Shown: positions 1 to 4,112 of the stretch, piece after piece
Numbering within the stretch: the first letter of the stretch is position 1
Layout: every line of letters begins with the position of its first letter
Assembly (NCBI GenBank): GCA_934659415.1
Contig: CAKUHW010000047.1
Location: 1-7,548, forward strand
Reading direction: 5' to 3'
Source: an uncultured Oscillospiraceae bacterium
GTDB lineage: Bacteria > Bacillota > Clostridia > Oscillospirales > Oscillospiraceae
Length of the DNA: 7,548 bases
Position numbers and translations under genes: made by a program
The notes under the pieces: generated by a model
Database searches by the model: none
The model's input: the letters and a program-made list of their open reading frames with translations, nothing else
What the model was told of the DNA's origin: nothing

Positions 1-231
1 GGAGTAGTTCATGCCGTTCAGCTTGCAGGCGGCGGAGATGCGGGTGATCCACAGCTGACGGAAGTCGCGCTTCTTCAGCCGGCGGCCCACATAGGCATAC
101 TGCAGGGACTTCATGACCTGCTCGTTGGCCATCTTATAGTGCTTGCTCTTGGCGCCCCAGTAGCCCTTGGCCAGCTTGAGGACCTTATTTCTGCGCTTGC
201 GCGTCATCATCGCGCCTTTCACTCTTGCCAT
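1..231 (-). CDS. rplT: 50S ribosomal protein L20 (N-terminal 77 codons, truncated by window edge)
   Basis: This is the early-assembly 23S rRNA-binding protein of the large subunit. In Bacillota it is also known as a repressor of its own operon. The visible part starts [20 protein letters not shown] and continues through the conserved stretches [20 protein letters not shown] and [20 protein letters not shown], which identify L20 unambiguously. About 40 C-terminal residues lie outside the window, since L20 is usually near 117-120 residues. The start is supported by AGGAGG at 242-247, about 10 nt upstream of the ATG. It is the third gene of infC-rpmI-rplT, 38 nt after rpmI, with no promoter or terminator between them. 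Regulation is probably through the infC leader (attenuator at 1081-1109), by analogy with the Bacillus operon. Confidence 0.97.
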   Translation of the reverse strand, partial: MARVKGAMMTRKRRNKVLKLAKGYWGAKSKHYKMANEQVMKSLQYAYVGRRLKKRDFRQLWITRISAACKLNGMNYS

Positions 232-269
232 TGTTGTTCAGCCTCCTATGTTGAGTAAAGTCAGTTCAA

Positions 270-473
270 TTATTTATAGGGGATCATGCGCTTGATCGTC
301 GCCTCGTTGGTGACGTCGGCATAGGCGCCCTTGCGGAGGCCTCTCTTGAGCTTGGTGGTCTTGCCGTGGCCGTTGAGCAGGTGGCTCTTGAAGGCGTGCG
401 CACGCTTGACACGGCCGTTTTTGGTCAGCTTGAAGCGCTTTTTAGCGCCGCTGTGGGTCTTGATCTTAGGCAT
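270..473 (-). CDS. rpmI: 50S ribosomal protein L35
   Basis: A small, very basic large-subunit protein of 67 residues, the normal L35 length. It starts [20 protein letters not shown] and ends in IKRMIPYK, both hallmark L35 segments. An in-frame ATG 19 codons upstream (position 530) is open, but the inner ATG is right: it matches the family N-terminus and has AAAGGAG about 8 nt before it (near 483-489). It lies 58 nt downstream of infC and 38 nt upstream of rplT, in the standard infC-rpmI-rplT order. A small GCAA-tetraloop hairpin lies in the infC-rpmI gap (504-517). It is expected to be co-transcribed with infC and to share L20-mediated control. Confidence 0.97.
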   Translation of the reverse strand: MPKIKTHSGAKKRFKLTKNGRVKRAHAFKSHLLNGHGKTTKLKRGLRKGAYADVTNEATIKRMIPYK

Positions 474-503
474 GGTAGTTTTCTCCTTTACTGTTTGATC
501 GCG

Positions 504-517
504 GTGGCTTGCGCCAC
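504..517 (-). other. Small GNRA-tetraloop hairpin in the infC-rpmI spacer
   Basis: On the transcript strand GUGGC-GCAA-GCCAC forms a 5-bp perfect stem closed by a GCAA tetraloop. No U-run follows, so it is not a terminator. It lies 15 nt downstream of the infC stop codon and upstream of the rpmI ribosome-binding site. It could be an mRNA processing, stability or protein-binding element; its function is unknown. Confidence 0.4.
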
Positions 518-531
518 GGGGAATGGACAAA

Positions 532-1059
532 TCACTTTGCGGGCTTGCTGGGCTTGGCAGCCAGGAAGATGCTCATGTGCCGGCCCTCCAGCTTGGGATC
601 CTTATCCATGGAGCCCACCTCGGCGCACTGGGCGGCAAAGTCCAGAAGCAGGTCGCGGCCGATCTCGGTGTGGGCCATCTCACGGCCGCGGAAGCGGACG
701 GTGACCTTTACCCGGTTGCCCTCGGCCAGGAACTTCTGGGCGTTGCGCAGCTTGGTGTTGAAGTCGCCGATGTCGATCCCGGGGGACATGCGGATCTCTT
801 TGATCTCCACCACATGCTGGTTCTTCTTGGCTTCCTTCTCGCGCTTGGACTGCTCGAACCGGTACTTGCCATAGTCCATCAGCTTGCACACGGGCGGGAC
901 GGCGGTGGGGGAGATCTTTACCAGGTCCAGCCCGGCGTCATCGGCGATGTGCTGTGCCTCCGCCGCGGACATAACGCCCAGCTGAGCGCCGTCGGCGCCG
1001 ATCAGACGGACCTCCCGGTCGCGGATCTCCTCGTTGATTTGATGCTCCAGATTAGCTAT
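532..1059 (-). CDS. infC: Translation initiation factor IF-3 with apparent AUA start codon
   Basis: IF3 binds the 30S subunit, prevents premature 50S joining and proofreads the start codon and initiator tRNA. From the proposed start the protein has 175 residues, normal for IF3. The N-domain begins [19 protein letters not shown], the linker region carries [20 protein letters not shown], and the C-domain shows [29 protein letters not shown] and [14 protein letters not shown]. No ATG, GTG or well-placed TTG fits. AGGAGG (1069-1074) lies 9 nt before ATA (1057-1059), while the TTG at 1063-1065 is only 3 nt from AGGAGG. ATG codons farther upstream are excluded: the one at 1212 precedes the predicted transcription start. 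Non-canonical starts (AUU in Escherichia coli) are known for infC and give IF3 autoregulation; AUA would serve the same end. First gene of the operon with rpmI and rplT. Confidence 0.95.
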   Translation of the reverse strand: MANLEHQINEEIRDREVRLIGADGAQLGVMSAAEAQHIADDAGLDLVKISPTAVPPVCKLMDYGKYRFEQSKREKEAKKNQHVVEIKEIRMSPGIDIGDFNTKLRNAQKFLAEGNRVKVTVRFRGREMAHTEIGRDLLLDFAAQCAEVGSMDKDPKLEGRHMSIFLAAKPSKPAK

Positions 1060-1147
1060 GGTCAAGCACCTCCTGAAATGAAAAATGTGGGCGCAGAAAG
1101 CACCCACATCCACAAAAAAACGCACAGATACCATGCGGCTTTTCCAT
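1052..1147 (-). CDS. Possible 31-residue Cys-rich leader peptide crossing the infC attenuator
   Basis: A short reading frame starts at ATG 1145-1147 with AGAGGT (1152-1157) just upstream, a weak but correctly placed ribosome-binding site. It reads MEKPHGICAFFCGCGCFL and ends QEVLDHS. It contains four Cys in about ten residues (CAFFCGCGC), runs through the entire terminator hairpin (1081-1109), and stops with TAA at 1052-1054. That stop lies inside the start of infC in another frame, overlapping it by 8 nt. If translated, a ribosome would melt the attenuator and couple translation into infC; stalling at the Cys cluster could change that. This is inference: it is short, the composition could be incidental, and I know of no named family. 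The longer 63-codon frame starts inside the promoter and is not the gene. Confidence 0.33.
   Translation of the reverse strand: MEKPHGICAFFCGCGCFLRPHFSFQEVLDHS
1067..1074 (-). promoter_or_regulatory. Ribosome-binding site that decides the infC start
   Basis: The transcript reads AGGAGGTG, an 8-nt match to the anti-Shine-Dalgarno sequence. It ends 7 nt before ATA (1057-1059) and only 1 nt before the alternative TTG (1063-1065). The spacing supports ATA as the initiation codon. The core GGAGGTG is exactly complementary to CACCUCC earlier in the same leader (1170-1176), which could mask it. Confidence 0.75.
1081..1109 (-). terminator. Intrinsic terminator (attenuator) in the infC leader
   Basis: On the transcript, AUGUGGGUGC (1100-1109) pairs with GCGCCCACAU (1085-1094). 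This gives a 10-bp stem with one G-U pair and a 5-nt loop, followed at once by a U5 tract (1081-1085). It lies about 100-130 nt into the leader and just 7 nt before the infC ribosome-binding site, so it must be conditional. In Bacillus subtilis the infC-rpmI-rplT leader is terminated when excess L20 binds a structure that mimics its rRNA site. The same logic is inferred here from position and gene content; I did not identify the L20-binding fold itself. Confidence 0.8.
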
Positions 1148-1214
1148 GTTGACCTCTTTGCCCTGGGCTGGAGGTGAGGACGGCGGTGCCATTCCTGCTT
1201 TGTTTTGCTCACAC

Positions 1215-1243
1215 AGTATAGCAGAGGAGGCCGCCCTTGTCAA
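1215..1243 (-). promoter_or_regulatory. Sigma-A promoter of infC-rpmI-rplT
   Basis: TTGACA (-35; 1238-1243) and TATACT (-10; 1215-1220) are separated by exactly 17 bp. The -35 is a perfect consensus and the -10 has one mismatch, as expected for a strong ribosomal-protein promoter. It sits right after the stop of the upstream SLOG-family gene (31 bp). Predicted transcription starts near 1208. Confidence 0.88.
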
Positions 1244-1274
1244 GCACGAATTGCAGGCGTCCGGGCGCCGGGCC

Positions 1275-1841
1275 TCACGGTCCGTCCGGACCCGGCTGCG
1301 GGGCGGCGCCGGACTCCATGCGGACGGCGGCGGCCTCCGGGCGGTTCAGGTCCAGCAGCAGGATCTCCCGGTGCTTCTGCGCGGCGTAGTCCAGGGTATA
1401 CTTCGTGCCGCCTGCGCTGTCGCCGAAGACGGCAAGGACCAGGGCAGAGCGGTCCACCATATAGCGGTCGCGGCGGAACATGCAGGCACAGTCATAGTCC
1501 TGCTGCACCACGGTCTCCAGGTCGCAGGCCTCCACGGCGGCAAGCCATCGCGCCCGGCTGGCGCGGGACCACCGGTCGGCCTGGCCGGGGAAGGGGAGGG
1601 CGCACTCTACGGTGAGGGAAGGGAGACGGGAGCGAAGGCTCAGAGCGGCTTCGGCGAAGTACAGGTCACACCCCAGGGCCATGCCGGAAATAAAATGGCG
1701 GAAGCCCCTGGCGTACAGCCCCTCGATCTCACGGACCATAGAGGCCTTCAGGGCCAGGCAGCGAGGGTCCTGTTCGTTGGTTTTCCATGGCAGCTTTGCG
1801 GGCCGGTGGCCGGTAAAGCAGCAGGTGGACGTCAGCTCCAT
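1275..1841 (-). CDS. SLOG-superfamily protein, DUF1273/YpsA-like
   Basis: A 188-residue cytoplasmic protein of the Rossmann-like SLOG superfamily, which includes DprA and LOG and is thought to bind nucleotides or nucleotide-derived ligands. Features in order: CCFTGHRP (residues 7-14), the hallmark N-terminal loop; GFRHFISGMALGCDLYFAEAA (46-66), with the Gly loop and the following Asp and Glu; and DRSALVLAVFGDSAGGTKYT (130-149), the second conserved loop followed by a helix. The C-terminus is a short Pro/Gly-rich tail. The Bacillus relative YpsA has been linked to cell-division and oxidative-stress phenotypes, but its reaction is unknown. The start is supported by AGGAGG (1851-1856), 9 nt upstream. 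It is monocistronic with its own promoter (1877-1905); no terminator separates it from infC, so some read-through is possible. A LexA-like palindrome lies just upstream of its -35. Confidence 0.85.
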   Translation of the reverse strand: MELTSTCCFTGHRPAKLPWKTNEQDPRCLALKASMVREIEGLYARGFRHFISGMALGCDLYFAEAALSLRSRLPSLTVECALPFPGQADRWSRASRARWLAAVEACDLETVVQQDYDCACMFRRDRYMVDRSALVLAVFGDSAGGTKYTLDYAAQKHREILLLDLNRPEAAAVRMESGAAPQPGPDGP

Positions 1842-1876
1842 GGGCTTCCGCCTCCTCTTTTGCTTGTGTCAGCCCT

Positions 1877-1905
1877 ATTTTAGCGGAAAGGGAAGGATTT
1901 GTCAA
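1877..1905 (-). promoter_or_regulatory. Sigma-A promoter of the SLOG-family gene
   Basis: TTGACA (-35; 1900-1905), a 17-bp spacer, and TAAAAT (-10; 1877-1882). Only the -10 deviates from consensus. The ribosome-binding site follows about 20 nt after the -10, giving a short leader. It diverges from the ribU promoter; the two -35 boxes are 42 bp apart. Confidence 0.85.
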
Positions 1906-1911
1906 CAAAAA

Positions 1912-1925
1912 AGAACTGGTGTTCT
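1912..1925. promoter_or_regulatory. LexA-like inverted repeat between divergent promoters
   Basis: The sequence AGAAC-TGGT-GTTCT is a perfect inverted repeat with 5-bp arms. The GAAC-N4-GTTC core is that of the Gram-positive LexA/DinR box (CGAAC-N4-GTTCG type). It lies 6 bp upstream of the -35 of the SLOG gene and 22 bp upstream of the -35 of ribU. The outer bases (A and T instead of C and G) and central bases depart from the strongest consensus, so an SOS role is only a proposal. Confidence 0.4.
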
Positions 1926-1947
1926 ATTTCGGGCGGGAAAAATGGGG

Positions 1948-1976
1948 TTGCAATTTCCGGCGGGCCGTACTATAAT
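1948..1976 (+). promoter_or_regulatory. Sigma-A promoter of the FMN riboswitch-ribU transcript
   Basis: TTGCAA (-35; 1948-1953), a 17-bp spacer, and a perfect TATAAT (-10; 1971-1976). Transcription is predicted to start near 1983, about 18 nt before the riboswitch. Confidence 0.87.
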
Positions 1977-2000
1977 GTGGGGCGAAACAAGTGAACAGAA

Positions 2001-2115
2001 TGTCTTCAGGGCGGGGTGAGATTCCCCACTGGCGGTACAGTCCGCGAACCGCGTAAGCGGCCGACCCGGTGCAACTCCGGGACCAACGGTTACAGTCCGG
2101 ATGGAAGAAGATGTG
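2001..2115 (+). ncRNA. FMN riboswitch aptamer (RFN element)
   Basis: All conserved RFN blocks are present in order: TCTTCAGGGCGGGGTGAGAT, CCCCACTGGCGGTA, CAGTCCGCGA, a variable hairpin CCGC-GTAA-GCGG (2049-2060), GACCCGGTGCAACTCCGGGACC (2063-2084), ACGGTTACAGTCCGGATGG, and the closing GAAGAAGATG. The first helix of the aptamer has GGGG (2013-2016) paired with CCCC (2024-2027), and the CCCGG/CCGGG arm is at 2065-2081. The P1 closing stem is TCTTC (2003-2007) with GAAGA (2107-2111). The aptamer binds flavin mononucleotide and switches off downstream riboflavin genes. Its location directly before ribU fits a transport-type flavin regulon. Confidence 0.97.
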
Positions 2116-2121
2116 CACATC

Positions 2122-2199
2122 CCTCCCACAGCTTGTGATGGCACCTTGAAAGGCAGCTCTTTTCAGGTGTTTCCATCATAAAGTGCAGGAGGTTTTTTT
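2122..2199 (+). promoter_or_regulatory. Riboswitch expression platform: nested hairpin masking the ribU ribosome-binding site
   Basis: CCUCC+CAC (2122-2129) can pair with GUG-(CA)-GGAGG (2183-2192), which includes the ribU Shine-Dalgarno sequence. Inside that closing helix a second hairpin forms. GUGAUGG (2135-2141) pairs with CCAUCAU (2173-2179), and CACCU-(U)-GAAA (2142-2151) pairs with UUUC-AGGUG (2161-2169). A U7 run (2193-2199) follows immediately, so the same helix could act as an intrinsic terminator or as an RBS sequester. Pairing was read by eye; which mechanism operates, and the alternative antiterminator, were not established. Confidence 0.6.
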
Positions 2200-2928
2200 A
2201 TGAACATTATGAACAAATTGAGTGAGCTGTGGGCGGCCGCCCGGGAGAACGTCACGTTCCTGCTGGTCTGCCTGGGGATTTTCGTGGGGCTGTTTGTGAT
2301 CGCCCTGCTGCTGGAGCGCCTTTGGCTGAAGCCGCAAAAGCAGTCTGCCGCCCGCCGGGCGGCCTACATCGGTGTATTTGCCGCCCTGGCCGCCGCCCTG
2401 ATGTATCTGGAGATCCCGCTGCCCTTTGCTCCGTCCTTTTACAAGCTGGACTTCAGCGAGGTGCCGGTGTTTATCTGCTCCTTCTCCCTGGGGCCGGTGG
2501 CCGGGGTGGTGTGCGAGTTGGTGAAGGTCATCCTCAAGCTGTTGCTGAAGGGGACCACCACCGCCTTTGTGGGGGACTTTGCTAACTTTGTGGTGGGCTG
2601 CTCCTTTGTGCTGCCTGCGACGGTGATCTACCACCGCTTCAAGACCAAGAAGGGCGCCCTGGCCGGTATGGCGGTGGGGACTGGCTGCATGACGGTATTC
2701 GGCAGCCTGTTCAACGCGGTGTATCTGCTGCCCGCCTTTTCCAGGCTGTATGAGCTGCCGCTGGATGTGATCGTGGCCATGGGGACCAAGGTCAACGGGG
2801 CCATCAACAGCGTGTCCACGCTGGTGCTGTTCGCTGTGGTGCCCTTCAATCTTCTGAAGGGCGTGGTGGTGTCTGTGCTTACCTTCCTGCTCTACAAGCG
2901 GGTGGAGCGGCTGCTGAAAATGAAATGA
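2200..2928 (+). CDS. ribU: Riboflavin ECF transporter S component RibU (with extra N-terminal helix)
   Basis: A 242-residue integral membrane protein that captures riboflavin and delivers it to a shared ECF energizing module (EcfA/A'/T). Residues 18-43 form an extra hydrophobic segment ahead of the canonical core, making it about 40-50 residues longer than typical RibU. The core starts at about residue 53 with the Ala-rich first helix (AAYIGVFAALAAALMYLEI), where S components contact EcfT. The signature PFAPSFYKLDFSEVPVFI (75-92) then ...SLGPVAGVVCELVKVILKLL and GTTTAFVGDFANFVVG are RibU-type. Further helices run to a basic C-terminus (YKRVERLLKMK). The start uses AGGAGG with a 7-nt U spacer; a second ATG three codons on is less well spaced. 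Control by the upstream FMN riboswitch independently supports riboflavin as substrate. The ECF module genes are not in the window. Confidence 0.93.
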   Translation: MNIMNKLSELWAAARENVTFLLVCLGIFVGLFVIALLLERLWLKPQKQSAARRAAYIGVFAALAAALMYLEIPLPFAPSFYKLDFSEVPVFICSFSLGPVAGVVCELVKVILKLLLKGTTTAFVGDFANFVVGCSFVLPATVIYHRFKTKKGALAGMAVGTGCMTVFGSLFNAVYLLPAFSRLYELPLDVIVAMGTKVNGAINSVSTLVLFAVVPFNLLKGVVVSVLTFLLYKRVERLLKMK

Positions 2929-2972
2929 ACCCACGCTGCCAAAAGGCTGCCCGTAAGCTTTTTGACGGCCTG

Positions 2973-3010
2973 AAAATGCCCGGTGCGGAGGTGTCCGCAC
3001 CGGGCATTTT
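2973..3010. terminator. Bidirectional intrinsic terminator between convergent ribU and the xpaC operon
   Basis: A 17-bp perfect inverted repeat (2973-2989 with 2994-3010) with a 4-nt loop. The core is GC-rich (TGCCCGGTGCGGA) and flanked by A4 on the left and T4 on the right, so it ends transcription from either side. It lies 45 nt after the ribU stop and 33 nt after the stop of the Gly-rich gene. Confidence 0.93.
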
Positions 3011-3042
3011 GCGTTATCCTGGATATTCTGCGGCGAAGCAGG

Positions 3043-3534
3043 TCATCTCCGGCCGCCGCCGAAGCCGCCGGAGCGTCCGCCGCCGAAGCCGCCGCCGGAG
3101 CGTCCTCCGCCGCCGAAGGAGCGCCCGCCGCCAAAGGAGCCGCCGGAGGGCCGCCCTCCGCCGCCGAAGGAACGGCCTCCGCCGAAAGAGCCGCCGGAGG
3201 GACGTCCACCGCCGGAGGGCCGTCCGCCGCCGGGCCGGGGGCCGCCGAAGGACCCGCCGGAGCCTCTGGGCGGTCTGGGAGGATTGGGCCTGCCGCCCAT
3301 GCCGCCGGGGGGCGTGTGGGGACCTCTGGGCGGGCGGGGACCGGGACCGCCCATGCCGGGTCCGCGGGGCGGACGCGGGGGACGGGGCGGTCTGGGCGGG
3401 AAAATGAAGAAGGGACGGTAGCGGTAGGCGGTGCCGTAGTAGCCGCCGCGATAGCGGCGGTAGCGGGAGCCCTCCGCCAGGGCGACGATCACGATGATGA
3501 GAATGACGAGCAGGACGATTGTGCCGGAATCCAT
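3043..3534 (-). CDS. Single-pass membrane protein with Gly/Arg/Pro-rich tail (TPM-operon partner)
   Basis: A 163-residue protein of unknown function. It begins MDSGTIVLLVILIIVIVALA, a single N-terminal membrane helix, followed by a basic/aromatic stretch (SRYRRYRGGYYGTAYRYRPF), a Pro/Arg segment (PPRPPRPPRPPRGPG), and a Gly/Ser/Phe/Arg-rich tail ending GGFGGGRR. The tail holds two tandem 17-residue copies of GRPSGGSFGGGRSFGGG (DNA 3106-3207). The start has AGGAGG (3542-3547), 7 nt upstream, immediately beside the stop of the TPM gene, which suggests translational coupling. Many TPM proteins end in a membrane helix plus a Gly-rich tail of this kind; here that part seems to be a separate gene. 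The long frame extending upstream to 3819 is a shadow of the TPM gene. Low complexity limits any finer call. Confidence 0.82.
   Translation of the reverse strand: MDSGTIVLLVILIIVIVALAEGSRYRRYRGGYYGTAYRYRPFFIFPPRPPRPPRPPRGPGMGGPGPRPPRGPHTPPGGMGGRPNPPRPPRGSGGSFGGPRPGGGRPSGGGRPSGGSFGGGRSFGGGGRPSGGSFGGGRSFGGGGRSGGGFGGGRSGGFGGGRR
3106..3207 (-). repeat. Two tandem 51-bp units encoding a 17-residue Gly/Ser/Phe/Arg repeat
   Basis: Units 3106-3156 and 3157-3207 align without gaps and encode the same 17 residues, GRPSGGSFGGGRSFGGG up to register. They differ at several silent positions (for example GCGCCC against CGGCCT and CCAAAG against CGAAAG), so the duplication is not very recent or is kept by selection on the protein. 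Related partial units continue on both sides. Confidence 0.75.
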
Positions 3535-3547
3535 GGCGGAGCCTCCT

Positions 3548-4087
3548 TTATCCGTTGTAGTTTGCGTAGTACCAGTCGGACAGGGCCTTGGTGAGGGACA
3601 GCAGGGCGTCGCCGTAGCGGCCGGCTGCAAAATCCCGTTCCAGATAGTCGGCGGCGTAGCCGGCGCAGTCGTCGTCCGTAAAGACGTCCGTAAGGCCGCT
3701 GCCCTGGATGAGCCAGTAGTTGTCGCCGCTGATGTCCAGCACCACGATAAAGTCGTACTGCTGGAGCTCCAGCCCGGCGGCGTAGTCCATGGCATAGTCG
3801 TACAGGTCGCTCTTGCCATAGTTGGCGGTGACGCAGGCGACCACCACCTTCATGTCGTCCATGAGGGTATGGTTGCGCTGAGAGAGGGTCCGGATCTCAT
3901 TGTCGGTGAGAACGCCGGCGTCGTCATAGACGTAATAGGCGGTCCCGGCGATCTGAGAGGCGGAGGGGACCGGAACCGGCCCGGGAGTGGGGGTATCCGC
4001 CGCGCGGCCCCGGCCGATGCAGATGGCGGCCACGACCATCACCAGGGCGAGCACCCAGGCGGTGCCCTGCTTTTTCAGAAAACTCAT
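3548..4087 (-). CDS. Secreted or anchored TPM-domain protein
   Basis: A 179-residue protein. Residues 1-29 are a signal sequence or anchor: basic start MSFLKKQ, then the hydrophobic WVLALVMVVAAICIG. A Pro/Thr linker (TPTPGPVPVPS) follows. The TPM domain covers about residues 50-176, beginning YYVYDDAGVLTDNEIRTLSQ, the family's opening motif, followed by MKVVVACVTA, YDFIVVLDISGDNYWLIQGSGL and a final helical part ending SDWYYANYNG. TPM domains (PF04536 family) occur in envelope proteins; a plant member is a thylakoid phosphatase involved in photosystem II repair, but bacterial functions are mostly unknown. It lacks the usual C-terminal helix and Gly-rich tail, which appears as the next gene 13 nt on, in another frame. 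AAAGGAG (4094-4100) supports the start. Third gene of the operon, 25 nt after telA. Confidence 0.87.
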   Translation of the reverse strand: MSFLKKQGTAWVLALVMVVAAICIGRGRAADTPTPGPVPVPSASQIAGTAYYVYDDAGVLTDNEIRTLSQRNHTLMDDMKVVVACVTANYGKSDLYDYAMDYAAGLELQQYDFIVVLDISGDNYWLIQGSGLTDVFTDDDCAGYAADYLERDFAAGRYGDALLSLTKALSDWYYANYNG

Positions 4088-4112
4088 GCGGTTCTCCTTT
4101 TGTGCTGTCGGC

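Larger units (their letters stand above)
1060..1208 (-). promoter_or_regulatory. 5' leader of the infC-rpmI-rplT operon (candidate L20-responsive leader)
   Basis: About 149 nt separate the predicted transcription start (near 1208) and the infC start codon. The leader contains CACCUCC (1170-1176), which complements the infC ribosome-binding site, a weak 4-bp hairpin (1121-1124 with 1134-1137) followed by U7 (1114-1120), the strong attenuator (1081-1109) and a small reading frame. The arrangement fits the L20 leader class known from Bacillota. Assignment rests on gene content and the terminator, not on a covariance-model match. Confidence 0.6.

Noticed and set aside
532..1212. 226-residue version of IF3 starting at ATG 1212
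   Set aside because: The ATG lies between the -10 box (1215-1220) and the predicted transcription start near 1208. The extra 51 residues do not resemble IF3 and have no ribosome-binding site.
1052..1243. 63-residue frame ending in the leader peptide
   Set aside because: It begins inside the -35 box of the infC promoter, so its first half cannot be on the mRNA from this promoter. Only the 31-codon part starting at 1147 is worth considering.
1244..1274. Possible terminator after the SLOG gene
   Set aside because: GGCGCC-type complementarity exists but there is no T-run, so transcription may run into the infC promoter region.
2983..3594. Ala/Gly-rich plus-strand frames opposite the Gly-rich gene
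   Set aside because: They are the complement of GGC/CGG-type repeats encoding Gly/Arg on the minus strand. They lie downstream of a bidirectional terminator and have no promoter.
3043..3819. 258-residue frame covering the Gly-rich gene
   Set aside because: Its first 95 codons are out-of-frame TPM gene (Thr/Pro-rich nonsense). The inner ATG at 3534 has AGGAGG at the right distance.
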